From the NCBI RefSeq assembly GCF_036997615.1, contig NZ_JAWLQA010000015.1: a DNA stretch of 64,000 nucleotides, one strand, 5' to 3'. The position numbers were made by a program, and so were the translations under genes. Positions within the stretch are counted from its first letter, which is position 1. Every line of letters begins with the position of its first letter. This stretch comes from Brachyspira sp949287565. Lineage in GTDB: Bacteria > Spirochaetota > Brachyspiria > Brachyspirales > Brachyspiraceae. The notes beneath the pieces are model-generated. The model saw only the letters and a list, made by a program, of their open reading frames with translations. It did not search any database and had not been told where the DNA came from. This document shows positions 1-8,438 of this stretch, piece after piece.

Positions 1-521
1 AGAGGGCATCTTGTTATCTCTTCAAATCTTGTTATTATCCCTTCATTCATACCTATATAAACAGGTGAGGGTATAAGAGCTTCTTCTACAGGGCCTTTTG
101 CAAAAAGCATAGCATAATTCCAAGAGTATTTTATATTATCTTCATTAGTTCCTGCTGTTCCCTGTATAGTTACTGTACTGTTTCCGCTTATAGCTGCTGA
201 TAATAATTCGCTTAGCATAGTTTTAGCGGTTCCCGGTTCTCCTACAAGCATTAATCCTCTGTTTCCTGCTAATGTTATTATTGCTCTTTCTACTAAGGCA
301 TCATCTCCGTAGAATTTTCTTTTTATTTCTACACCGCTTTTTAATTTTTTACCCAATATAAAATCTCTCACAGCCTGAGGGGATAAGTTCCAATTTTTTG
401 GCTTACTATTTTTATCCTCATTTTTTAAGGCTTCTAATTCCTCTTTATAAAGTTCTTCCATTAAAGGTTTTTGATGTATTTTTTCTTCATTATTATTAAT
501 ATTATCTTTTTTCATTGCCAT
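1..521 (-). CDS. MoxR-type AAA ATPase, 3' end outside the window
   Basis: Only the first ~173 codons are present; the gene runs off the left edge. The start ATG at 521 has a GGAG site just upstream. After a charged ~45-residue lead comes the ATPase core with a Walker A motif GEPGTAKT (about residue 93) and the downstream stretch EALIPSPVYIGMNEG typical of MoxR/CobS-like AAA+ proteins. Members of this family are cytoplasmic chaperone-like ATPases that usually work with a VWA-domain partner to mature or insert cofactors into other proteins; no partner is visible here. It lies 35 bp downstream of the EamA transporter on the same strand, so the two may be cotranscribed. Family assignment is good, specific role unknown. 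Confidence 0.8.
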   Translation of the reverse strand, partial: MAMKKDNINNNEEKIHQKPLMEELYKEELEALKNEDKNSKPKNWNLSPQAVRDFILGKKLKSGVEIKRKFYGDDALVERAIITLAGNRGLMLVGEPGTAKTMLSELLSAAISGNSTVTIQGTAGTNEDNIKYSWNYAMLFAKGPVEEALIPSPVYIGMNEGIITRFEEITRCP

Positions 522-556
522 AAAAAACTCCGTTATTAAATATCTAAATCAAAAAT

Positions 557-1426
557 TTACTGGGAAATAGTTTTTCTTTTTTCCCATAAAAATAAACCTA
601 TACCTATTAATATAACAGCTATTCCTATAAACTGCTTAAAACTGATACTTTCATGCAGTATAAAATATCCTAATATACAAGTTCCTACAGCTTCGCCTAA
701 TATAGTCATAGATATTATAGTTGCTGAGAAATATTTTAAAAGCCAAGTAAATATTACCTGTCCTAGCATTGTAGATATGAATGTAATGCCTAATATATTA
801 ATCCAAGTATTTAATGAGTATCCTATAAAAGGTATTTTCATTATATATGATAAAATTCCTAAGAATATAAATGCACTAAAATAAGTTAAGCTAATCCAAG
901 TTAAAGCTGATAATCTTTTTCTAGTATATTGTCCTATGATAAAGTATGTGCTTATAAGTCCTGCCGATATAAAAGCTATAAAATCTCCAAGCAATGCTTT
1001 TGAGCTTATTTGAAAATCTCCCCATCCTATTATTACAGAACCCATAACTGCTATAACAAATCCCAAAATGGCTAATTTAGAATACTCTTCTTTAAAAAAG
1101 AAATGTCCTGCTACGAATGCGAATAATGGCTGCAATGTTACTATCACTGTAGAGCTTGCGACAGATGTAAGGCTTAATGATTGAAACCATAGAAAGTAAT
1201 GAAGTGCCAGAGAAAGTCCTGATATTATAGAAAGTATTATTTCCTTCCTACTAATAGATAAAAGTTCTTCTCTTGAAGATTTTTTTGATATGGTTATAAC
1301 TGATATAAAACAAAATGATATAAATATTCTATAAAATGCTATTATAGATGATGGGGCATTAGCCAGTTTAACGAATATCGCCGAAGCGGATAATGCCATG
1401 ACACCTATCAATAAAAATATAGCCAT
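557..1426 (-). CDS. EamA/DMT-superfamily inner-membrane transporter
   Basis: The 289-residue product is almost entirely hydrophobic, with about ten membrane segments arranged as two EamA halves; this is the normal length of the family. The start ATG follows an AAGG site. EamA proteins export or import small metabolites (amino acids, purines, drugs); nothing in the sequence fixes the substrate. The MoxR-type gene follows 35 bp downstream on the same strand. The upstream gap is a divergent intergenic region containing two repeat elements. Confidence 0.85.
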   Translation of the reverse strand: MAIFLLIGVMALSASAIFVKLANAPSSIIAFYRIFISFCFISVITISKKSSREELLSISRKEIILSIISGLSLALHYFLWFQSLSLTSVASSTVIVTLQPLFAFVAGHFFFKEEYSKLAILGFVIAVMGSVIIGWGDFQISSKALLGDFIAFISAGLISTYFIIGQYTRKRLSALTWISLTYFSAFIFLGILSYIMKIPFIGYSLNTWINILGITFISTMLGQVIFTWLLKYFSATIISMTILGEAVGTCILGYFILHESISFKQFIGIAVILIGIGLFLWEKRKTISQ

Positions 1427-1527
1427 AAAAATTAAACCTTAAATTAATTACAATATAATATATTAAAAAAATACTATTGCAAGATAAAAACTTCCAAACT
1501 TGTTAATTTAAAGATTTTTCTCTAAAT

Positions 1528-1837
1528 CCCGCCCTTTAGGTCTTCTGCCTACATTTCAAATTAGAGCTTATTTATATATTTTGCTTCATTTGAAAAAAAG
1601 GATGCCCGCCCAAGTTTTGATTAGATTTTGAACCTCTTCAACGCACGGTGAACGGGCTCTTATTTATTGTTTAAATTATAATTCAAAATGATCTTGTATT
1701 GAAAATTTTGTTCTGCGTGCGTTTAGGAAGTATCAAATTTAAATAAAACTTGGGTGGGTGCCTTAATTTCTAATTAGATAACTAAAGAAGAGAAAAACAG
1801 AAATTTCAAAATAAAATAATAAGTAATAAAGGGCGGG
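1528..1837. repeat. Long palindromic repeat, full copy 1
   Basis: Imperfect palindrome of about 310 bp. Left arm: CCCGCCCTTTA at 1528, GCCCGCCCAAGTTTT at 1604, AACGCACGG at 1640. Right arm in mirror order: CTGCGTGCG at 1713, AACTTGGGTGGGTGCC at 1748, TAAAGGGCGGG ending at 1837. The GC-rich motifs stand out from an AT-rich background. The same arms recur at 15211, 33964, 37473, 61290 and 61514. It sits in the divergent gap between the EamA and DUF3108 genes and has no coding capacity. Confidence 0.8.
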
Positions 1838-1932
1838 CAGATGTAAATTATTATCCTCTATAATATAAAAATATAAAATATTATATAGTATTAGTAAAAT
1901 ATATTTTATCTATAATATAAATTATTAATTTT

Positions 1933-2000
1933 TGTACAATAATAAGTAATCAGCCGCACATATAGTGGGTGTTTAATAATATGAAGCATTTCCGTGCGGG
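1933..2000. repeat. CCGCAC...GTGCGG hairpin repeat, isolated copy
   Basis: The stretch GTACAATAATAAGTAATCAG followed by CCGCACATATAG and, ~45 bp on, CCGTGCGGG matches the reverse complement of the repeat amplified between hsdS and hsdR (23631-24237). CCGCAC and GTGCGG can pair to form a hairpin. It lies immediately upstream of the promoter of the DUF3108 gene. Confidence 0.65.
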
Positions 2001-2019
2001 AAGGTGCCGCGGCTAGCGG

Positions 2020-2048
2020 TTGACAAAAGTTCAATTTTTCAGTATATA
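2020..2048 (+). promoter_or_regulatory. Promoter of the DUF3108 gene
   Basis: TTGACA at 2020-2025, a 17-bp spacer and TATATA at 2043-2048. A second TATAAT follows at 2047 but with too long a spacing. The gene start is 49 bp further on. Confidence 0.6.
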
Positions 2049-2096
2049 TAATATATGTAAGAATTTAATATTTTAATAAAGGAGATTATTTGTATT

Positions 2097-2843
2097 ATGA
2101 AGAAGTACATTTTTATAATAATGGCATTGATTTCTAATATAGTTTTCGGATACAATCAGACATTTAAAGTAGGCGAATATATAAAGTATGATGTTCTAGC
2201 ACAGGTTCCGGAATTTAATATAAGCGGAAGAGTTGGTACGCTTGAGGCTAAAGTACTTGCTATAAGCAATGTAAACGGAGTACCGGCCTATCATTTACAT
2301 GCTCATGTTTATACTACAGGTGCTGCTAATTGGGTTTATAAAGTAAGCGATATATTTGAGGCTTGGGTAACTACTAATGATTTTAAACCTATCATTTTGA
2401 AGAAAGATACTTCAGAAGGAGATTGGACTAATAAAGAATCTTTAACTTTTTATAATAATTATTATTTATTCAATGATAAAAGAACGGTTGATGAAAAGGT
2501 AGAGTTTGAAGGTATGGCTTTTGATGCTTTATCACTCGTATTCTTTATGCGTTTCGTTGATAAAAATATTGGCACATTTAAAGTGAATTGGCTTGAGGGC
2601 AAGAATGTTAAAAAAGATATAAGATTCACTATAGAAAACGGAGAAGATTTAAAAACTAAATTGGAGAGAGATAAATTATCTACTATAAGAATATATGAAA
2701 AAGATAAATATGGTACTGATGCTTTGATTGCTAAAGATAAATATAATCAAGTACCTTTGGATGTAATTATAGCAGAACAGAAAGTTTATGGACTTACAAT
2801 AAGGGTTAGGGGAATAATAAGAGAGTATAAAGACGGAAAATAA
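2097..2843 (+). CDS. Exported DUF3108-like protein
   Basis: 248 residues. The first ~19 form a cleavable signal peptide (KK then a hydrophobic run, ending VFGY). The mature part begins with FKVGEYIKYDV and continues with alternating beta-rich stretches such as YHLHAHVYTTGAANWVYKV, the pattern of DUF3108 envelope proteins; their biochemical function is not established. Start preceded by AAGGAG. Monocistronic: its own promoter upstream and a strong hairpin terminator downstream, shared with the convergent DUF1858 gene. Confidence 0.75.
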   Translation: MKKYIFIIMALISNIVFGYNQTFKVGEYIKYDVLAQVPEFNISGRVGTLEAKVLAISNVNGVPAYHLHAHVYTTGAANWVYKVSDIFEAWVTTNDFKPIILKKDTSEGDWTNKESLTFYNNYYLFNDKRTVDEKVEFEGMAFDALSLVFFMRFVDKNIGTFKVNWLEGKNVKKDIRFTIENGEDLKTKLERDKLSTIRIYEKDKYGTDALIAKDKYNQVPLDVIIAEQKVYGLTIRVRGIIREYKDGK

Positions 2844-2861
2844 TATTTAATAGAACTTATA

Positions 2862-2893
2862 AATAAGAGATAGTAAATATACTATCTCTTATT
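2862..2893. terminator. Bidirectional hairpin terminator
   Basis: Perfect 13-bp stem AATAAGAGATAGT / ACTATCTCTTATT with loop AAATAT, followed by a T run. It separates the convergent DUF3108 (+) and DUF1858 (-) genes. Confidence 0.85.
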
Positions 2894-2907
2894 TTTTAAT
2901 ATAAAAA

Positions 2908-3117
2908 TCATTTGCTAGCTTCGAATTTATCATTTATTTCTTTCACTAGACTGTCTATAAGCTCATCGCTCATACCATGTCCGCGGCAGCCTTCTTCTAA
3001 ACTTTCCCAGCTTGCTACATGACAGCCTACGCAATGAAGACCTCTGCCCATCATTATTTCCACAGAATCAGGAAAGATTTGTATAATTTCACCTATGCTC
3101 ATAGTTTTGTTTATCAT
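2908..3117 (-). CDS. DUF1858-domain small protein
   Basis: 69 residues, cytoplasmic. It has the family features: an N-terminal 'MSIGEIIQIFPDSVEIM' segment, then GLHCVGCHVA with a CxxC pair, and a C-terminal helical tail. DUF1858 domains are small helical modules found alone or next to redox and Fe-S proteins, and stand-alone forms are often annotated as putative disulfide oxidoreductases. Start preceded by AGAGGT. The CxxC suggests redox or metal binding; this is inference. Confidence 0.85.
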   Translation of the reverse strand: MINKTMSIGEIIQIFPDSVEIMMGRGLHCVGCHVASWESLEEGCRGHGMSDELIDSLVKEINDKFEASK

Positions 3118-3175
3118 ATTTATTACCTCTTTTTTTATTTTTATATGTTTATAATACTATTAATATATTTTTTTG

Positions 3176-5314
3176 TCAAAGTGTAAAATCTCTATTTAGA
3201 ATAGGGTAGAAGTCATTGAAATTTTTAATGTATTTTCTTATATAGTTTAAATTCAATTCACCAGTATTTTCTAATGCTTTTTTCTCCATTTTAGCCATTC
3301 TTCTAACATCATTATGCTTTCCTAGTCTTTTGTATATTCTTTTCAATATCATTATTATGTATATATTATGAGAATAATTTTCTATATTTTCAAATAGAGT
3401 TAGAGAAGTAATTAAATCAAATCCTTCTATATTATTTAAAGCAAAATATGAATATAATAATGCCACATAATCATGAGAATTATTACCCAAAGCATCAACA
3501 GTTGTTTTTATTATATCATAAGCCATCTCTTCATTCTTTTCTACTCCTATTCCTTTATAGTAGCAATGAGCTATAAGCCCATTAGAACAGGAGCATTTAG
3601 AATTACTATTTTTGCATATTGTCATAGCTTTGCTGTATGTTTCAAAAGCCTTAAATTCATCTTGTTCTATACCGCGTCCTAATTCATAAGCTTTTCCTAT
3701 AACAGTTAAAGCACATTCCAAAGTATTATCTATATCAAATGCTATATTTGCCATAGAAATAGCCAATTCAGGATAAGGAGTAATAATATCCCCATAGAAT
3801 AATTCTTTAGCATATATATGATATGATATAGCATCATTTAATTCTAAAGCTTTTTTAAGCATATATATGCCTTCATTAATATATTCATTAGGCATATTGA
3901 AAAGCATTATTTTAGCAATTGATCTGTATATAGGAGCTTTATCAAGATTGCTATTTAAACATGCTTTAAAATTGTCTAGTATTAATTTATAATCATTAGA
4001 GCCTATCATTTGCAAAGAATGAGCATATATAAATCTTATATAATATACTTCATCATCATTGTCATTTACATATTCAAAAAATTCTTTGCATAATTGAGCT
4101 GCTGCTTCATAATTTTTTATTTCATAATTAGAAAATATTGATAAATAATATGTAGAATATTTATATTCTATCTTATTTATATGAGATAAATATTTCAAAG
4201 CCTCTTTATAATCATCATCATTTTTAGCATAATTATGATACAATTCTGCGATTTTTTCATAAATCCATGCTTCTTTATTTTCATTTAATATTTTTTTGAA
4301 CTCTGCTATAGCCTTTTTTATCTCACCCTGATAAGCATATAAATTTCCTCTATAATATCTATACTGAAGGCTTTTTATTCCTATAACATCTATAACTTTA
4401 TCTAATAAATAAAAAACTTCTGCTAAATCTTTTCCTTCTTCCTGACTGTCAGGATAATTTTCATTTTCATTTTCTATGATCAAATCATGCAATGCCTGAA
4501 TTTTACCAAGCAATGCATTTAATCTATATTTATTATTATGTTTTAAAAGTTCATTATAATTTTCTATAGCTTTTCTATAATTTTCTTTATTGAAATACCA
4601 TTCAGCTCTTTCATATATTGCATTATAATTTGAGGCATTTAATTCTACAGCTCTATCCAAAAAGAATATAGCATCATCATAAAATTCAGATTTTGTGCCA
4701 TTTTTGGCAAGTATTATGCCTTTAAGAAAATATGCATCATCATAAAAAGGAAAATCATAAATAAGTTTATTGGCTTCTATATCTGCTTTGGTAAGTATAT
4801 TTAGATTATAATAACAAAGTCCTCTTTCAAATCTTGCTACTTTGCTGTTTTCAGGCTTTACATTTCTAATAAAATCATCATAATAACCTATAGCCTGATG
4901 GAAATCTGCCTCATTTTCTCCATTATTTAAATAGCTGCTTGCAAGTATTAGTAAAGCATCGTAAGCAGTATTATCTTTTTCAAAAAGTATTTGAGCATAC
5001 TCTCTTTCTTTATCTACATTTTTTAAATCTCTATTAAGATACATTAATCCTCTGTATGCATCTATTATATTTGGATCTATATCTATGGATTTATTGAGAT
5101 CATATTCTATAGTGGCATATATCAAAGCTCTTCTGGCATCATATTTATTTTTATCGAATTCTTCATTTTGAAGTTCTATAAATGCCGACTTGCCTCTCAT
5201 ATAAAAAGCTCTGGCATTATCCGGTTCTCTTGATATAATAAGATCCAATTCTTCTATGGCTTTTCTGTAATCGCCATCATCAATATATTTGCTTATTTCA
5301 TCTAAGGAACTCAT
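3176..5314 (-). CDS. Large TPR/Sel1-repeat protein
   Basis: 712 residues with no signal peptide or membrane segment. Tetratricopeptide repeats cover most of the length (e.g. DNARAFYMRGKSAF, NYNAIYERAEWYFNKENYRK), and a Sel1-like portion follows near residues 550-620 (GKAYELGRGIEQDEFKAFET, CYYKGIGVEKNEEMAYD). Such proteins are scaffolds for protein contacts. The start lies 9 bp after the yggT stop, so it is the last gene of a likely exonuclease III - STAS - YggT - TPR operon. Its partner is unknown. Confidence 0.85.
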   Translation of the reverse strand: MSSLDEISKYIDDGDYRKAIEELDLIISREPDNARAFYMRGKSAFIELQNEEFDKNKYDARRALIYATIEYDLNKSIDIDPNIIDAYRGLMYLNRDLKNVDKEREYAQILFEKDNTAYDALLILASSYLNNGENEADFHQAIGYYDDFIRNVKPENSKVARFERGLCYYNLNILTKADIEANKLIYDFPFYDDAYFLKGIILAKNGTKSEFYDDAIFFLDRAVELNASNYNAIYERAEWYFNKENYRKAIENYNELLKHNNKYRLNALLGKIQALHDLIIENENENYPDSQEEGKDLAEVFYLLDKVIDVIGIKSLQYRYYRGNLYAYQGEIKKAIAEFKKILNENKEAWIYEKIAELYHNYAKNDDDYKEALKYLSHINKIEYKYSTYYLSIFSNYEIKNYEAAAQLCKEFFEYVNDNDDEVYYIRFIYAHSLQMIGSNDYKLILDNFKACLNSNLDKAPIYRSIAKIMLFNMPNEYINEGIYMLKKALELNDAISYHIYAKELFYGDIITPYPELAISMANIAFDIDNTLECALTVIGKAYELGRGIEQDEFKAFETYSKAMTICKNSNSKCSCSNGLIAHCYYKGIGVEKNEEMAYDIIKTTVDALGNNSHDYVALLYSYFALNNIEGFDLITSLTLFENIENYSHNIYIIMILKRIYKRLGKHNDVRRMAKMEKKALENTGELNLNYIRKYIKNFNDFYPILNRDFTL

Positions 5315-5323
5315 AATAATACT

Positions 5324-5644
5324 CTATATCCTAGCAACTAGGTTTAATAAAAATTGAAATACTATTCTAAGTATCATAGGAACAACTAATTGAAGCACTA
5401 AAAGGAATACTAATGGAGATAAATCCAAAACTCCTACAATTAGTCTTCTTCCTCCAAATATTTTATCTATTACTCCGTCAGTTATTTTGTAAAAAAAGTT
5501 TATTATAGGATTATAATAATCTAAATGCATAGCACCAAAAGCCTGAAGCCAGCTTAATATAATCCATACAAACCATATAAAAGAATAAAGCCTTAAAGTT
5601 TGCATTAATAAATAGTATATAAATCTAATTGTTTCTATTAACAT
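5324..5644 (-). CDS. YggT-family membrane protein
   Basis: 106 residues with two hydrophobic blocks separated by the family-type stretch DYYNPIINFFYKITDG, which fits the YggT architecture. YggT proteins are small inner-membrane proteins, often encoded near division or osmotic-stress genes; their function is not firmly known. It is 14 bp downstream of the STAS gene and 9 bp upstream of the TPR gene, so almost surely cotranscribed. Confidence 0.8.
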   Translation of the reverse strand: MLIETIRFIYYLLMQTLRLYSFIWFVWIILSWLQAFGAMHLDYYNPIINFFYKITDGVIDKIFGGRRLIVGVLDLSPLVFLLVLQLVVPMILRIVFQFLLNLVARI

Positions 5645-5658
5645 ATATTTCCTGTATA

Positions 5659-5991
5659 TTATTTTATATTTTTAAGAGCCTCATCTACGTTATCAGCGGT
5701 ATTTACTATAGTTAAAAACTTAGTAGCTTCAAATAATGATTTTAATTGTTTGCTTAAAGAACAGAAATAAACAACTCCTCCATTTTCTCCGGATAGTCTT
5801 AATGCTGATGCAATTAATCCCAAAGCTGATGAGCACATATATTCTATATTATGAAAGTCGAATATTAAGTTTAAAACACCGGCATTTTTAATATAATTTA
5901 ATTTTTCTTCTAATATATCTACATTTTCAGATATTATATTTTTTTCTATATTTATTATTGCCGTTTTATCCTCAATGATTGTACGAACCAT
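5659..5991 (-). CDS. STAS-domain anti-sigma-factor antagonist
   Basis: 110 residues from the ATG at 5991 (MVRTIIEDKTAI), which has a GGAGT site 5 bp upstream. A longer in-frame reading up to 6129 would overlap the exonuclease gene and has no such site, so it is rejected. The product is a single STAS domain; the helix-capping site YMCSSALGLIASALR contains the serine that partner kinases phosphorylate in SpoIIAA/RsbV-type proteins. This suggests a partner-switching regulatory role, but no cognate kinase or phosphatase is in the window. It heads the YggT-TPR genes. Confidence 0.8.
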   Translation of the reverse strand: MVRTIIEDKTAIINIEKNIISENVDILEEKLNYIKNAGVLNLIFDFHNIEYMCSSALGLIASALRLSGENGGVVYFCSLSKQLKSLFEATKFLTIVNTADNVDEALKNIK

Positions 5992-6076
5992 GCAAACTCC
6001 TTTATTTTGGTGAAAAATAGAACTATATTTAATAATTTTTAATATATTATAAAACCTTAAAAAATCAAGCAGTTTT

Positions 6077-6862
6077 TTATTGTTTATCCCATTCAATAAG
6101 TATAGGGCAATGATCACTTCCCATAACATCGGTTAATATATCAGCTCTTTTAATATTAGGGGTAATTTCATTATTAACAAAGAAATAATCTATTCTCCAG
6201 CCCACATTCTTTTCACGTGATCTGGTTTTCATATCCCACCAGCTGTAATGTCCGCCTTCTTTAACAAACATTCTAAATGTATCTGTAAAGCCTTTATTTA
6301 AAAATTCAGTTATTTTTTCTCTCTCTTCAGGAAGAAAACCTATACTTTTTTCATTTTCTTTAGGTCTTGCCAAATCTATAGCTTCATGTGCAATATTCAT
6401 ATCTCCGCATAATATTACATTTGTATTCTTTTTTAATTTACTTAGATGTTTTGTTATCTCATCATAAAAAGAAAGTTTATACTGAAAATGTTCTTCAGAT
6501 TTTCCGCCGTTTGGGAAATAAACATTAAAGATAGTAAAGTCATCAAATTCTAATGATAATATTCTTCCTTCTCTGTCGGAGAATTTACTTCCTAATTTAT
6601 TTTTAATTTCTTTATTTGGCTTTAATTTTGTATATATAGCAACTCCGCTGTATCCTTTTTTTACTTCAGGATCAGCAGGATTGATAAAAAGTTCATATCC
6701 TTCTATATTTCTTAAATCTTCAGGCAGCTGTTCCTCAAAAGCCTTAGTTTCCTGAAGACATATTATATCTGGGTTTTCTTTTTTTATAAAATCTACCAAG
6801 CCTTTTTTATATGCTGCTCTTATTCCATTTACATTCCAAGATATTATTTTTAGTATACTCAT
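6077..6862 (-). CDS. xth: Exodeoxyribonuclease III / AP endonuclease
   Basis: 261 residues, the usual length. All motifs of the exonuclease III family are visible: WNVNGIRA near the N-terminus, the metal-binding glutamate in LQETK, GYSGVAIYTK, GDMNIAH, GWRIDYFF and the C-terminal catalytic SDHCP. It cuts DNA at abasic sites and removes 3'-blocking groups in base excision repair. It lies 85 bp upstream of the STAS gene on the same strand. Confidence 0.95.
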   Translation of the reverse strand: MSILKIISWNVNGIRAAYKKGLVDFIKKENPDIICLQETKAFEEQLPEDLRNIEGYELFINPADPEVKKGYSGVAIYTKLKPNKEIKNKLGSKFSDREGRILSLEFDDFTIFNVYFPNGGKSEEHFQYKLSFYDEITKHLSKLKKNTNVILCGDMNIAHEAIDLARPKENEKSIGFLPEEREKITEFLNKGFTDTFRMFVKEGGHYSWWDMKTRSREKNVGWRIDYFFVNNEITPNIKRADILTDVMGSDHCPILIEWDKQ

Positions 6863-7030
6863 TATTTTCTATGCCTTTTATATAATTGTATATATATTAT
6901 AAACTTTATGGAATAATAATACAAGTATATAAAAAATGTATTATTATTATAATAAAATCTAAATAAGATTGATTTTTTTTTATTATTGTATTATGATATA
7001 TAATATAATAATAATTTTTAAGGTGTATTT

Positions 7031-7915
7031 GTGAAAGTAAGATTTCTTGGAAGCAGAGGATCTATACCAACCCCAGGTAACAGTTTTAGTGTATATGGCG
7101 GAAATACATCTTGCATTCAAGTTATAGATGATGACGGCACTTATATAATATTGGATGCCGGAAGCGGATTAAAGAATGCAAGTTATTATGCTTTAAAATC
7201 AGAAAAAACTGAAAGTATAATATTATTAACTCATTTTCACTGGGATCATATAATAGGAATACCTTTCTTTGCTCCTTTCTTTTCAGATAAATACAGCTTT
7301 ACAATATACGGCCCTAAAGATTCTTCTACAGAAATGTATGACACTATAAATAATATACTTGCTAAGGATTATTTCCCTGTCAATTTGGAGCAGTTTGCAG
7401 CTAATCTTAAATTTGAAGCCTTTTATGAGGGCAAAAAGATAACATTCGGAAATATGACTATTGAAAGTATGTGGGTTAATCATCCTTGTCATACTCTTTC
7501 ATATAAAATAACATCAGGCAATAAAACTGTTATATACCTTACAGATCATGAACCTTATAAAAAACGTCTTCATGCACAGCATCCTTCGCTTTCACATTAT
7601 AATCATAATGCTGATTTGCTTCATGCAAGACTTATAGATTTTGTAAGGGGAGCTAATGTTCTTATAATAGAAGGAGAATATACAAAGAGTGAATATTATA
7701 ATGGACATGTTGGTTGGGGACATTCTACTTTAAATGATGCTATTCAGGTGGGACTAGATGCTGATGTGCCTTATGTAATACTTCATCATCATAATCAGGA
7801 AAGAACTGATGCTCAAATAGATTTAATACATAGTAAATTAATGGCTTTCCTAAAAAAAGAAGAAATAGACTTACAGCTTGCCTTTGCTAAAGAAGGTTCT
7901 TATATTAATATATAA
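7031..7915 (+). CDS. Metallo-beta-lactamase-fold hydrolase
   Basis: 294 residues. The start is GTG at 7031 with AAGGTG upstream; this gives the conserved N-terminus MKVRFLGSRGSIPTPG. The two-zinc site is visible: HFHWDH at residues 68-73, later WVNHPCH, then LTDHEPY and a C-terminal LHHHNQ. The overall order resembles stand-alone MBL hydrolases related to phosphodiesterase/RNase Z-type enzymes. Substrate unknown. No cotranscribed neighbour; a MITE-like element begins 18 bp after the stop. Confidence 0.85.
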   Translation: MKVRFLGSRGSIPTPGNSFSVYGGNTSCIQVIDDDGTYIILDAGSGLKNASYYALKSEKTESIILLTHFHWDHIIGIPFFAPFFSDKYSFTIYGPKDSSTEMYDTINNILAKDYFPVNLEQFAANLKFEAFYEGKKITFGNMTIESMWVNHPCHTLSYKITSGNKTVIYLTDHEPYKKRLHAQHPSLSHYNHNADLLHARLIDFVRGANVLIIEGEYTKSEYYNGHVGWGHSTLNDAIQVGLDADVPYVILHHHNQERTDAQIDLIHSKLMAFLKKEEIDLQLAFAKEGSYINI

Positions 7916-7932
7916 ACTAATGTTTTTTATCA

Positions 7933-8267
7933 TACCTAAACAACTATACTTTGTCAATTTTTATTTATTAATAGCATAAAATATTATTAAGTTTTCTTGA
8001 AAATATAAGATAAAAACTATATTTTGACTAAAAATGCAGTTGTTTTGGTTCTCGCCTGCCGACACCGTAGGTGGACTTCGTCGGCACGCACAGCGAGGCG
8101 GGCTTCGCCTTATACCAATACCGAAAGGTACCTTGCCTACGGCACGCAGAGCGTCGGTAAAAGAACTGGGGGTGTTACCCTACGGGTACGCTTCGCGGGG
8201 GGCAAATCCCAAGATATTAAAAACAAAATATAACTTTATTTTTTGACAAAATATAGTTGTTTAGGTA
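7933..8267. mobile_element. MITE-like element, copy 1
   Basis: About 335 bp bounded by 25-bp inverted repeats (7933-7957 and 8243-8267; one mismatch) whose outer ends read TA then CCTAAACAACTATA. TA at both ends fits insertion at a TA dinucleotide, as for IS630/Tc1-mariner-type MITEs. The interior (8040-8215) is GC-rich, made of short inverted units such as GCCTGCCGACACCGTAGG and TACGCTTCGCG, with no credible gene. The same ends and an inverted part of the interior recur at 14809-15145. Confidence 0.75.
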
Positions 8268-8385
8268 TATACTGAAATTTTTTATTTCTTTATTCTTATT
8301 TAAATAAGTTAAAATTATTAAAAATCTAAATTTTCTAATATATTTAAATGTGTATTAGCAATATATAAAAATCTTTTATGTATAT

Positions 8386-8423
8386 AAAAAGCAATAGACA
8401 TTTTATAATGCCCATTGCTTTTT
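8386..8423 (-). terminator. Terminator of the first chemoreceptor gene
   Basis: AAAAAGCAAT ... ATTGCTTTTTT stem around a ~16-nt loop, just beyond the stop at 8439 on the minus strand. T-rich on both sides, so it could work in both directions. Confidence 0.7.
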
Positions 8424-8438
8424 TATTATATTCCTAAT

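Noticed and set aside
5992..6129. 46-codon N-terminal extension of the STAS protein
   Set aside because: It overlaps the exonuclease III gene and lacks a ribosome binding site, whereas the ATG at 5991 has one.
8024..8246. Two overlapping 69-70 codon reading frames in the GC-rich block
   Set aside because: They lie inside the MITE-like element, have no ribosome binding site, and the Arg/Ala-rich products reflect GC-rich inverted repeats.
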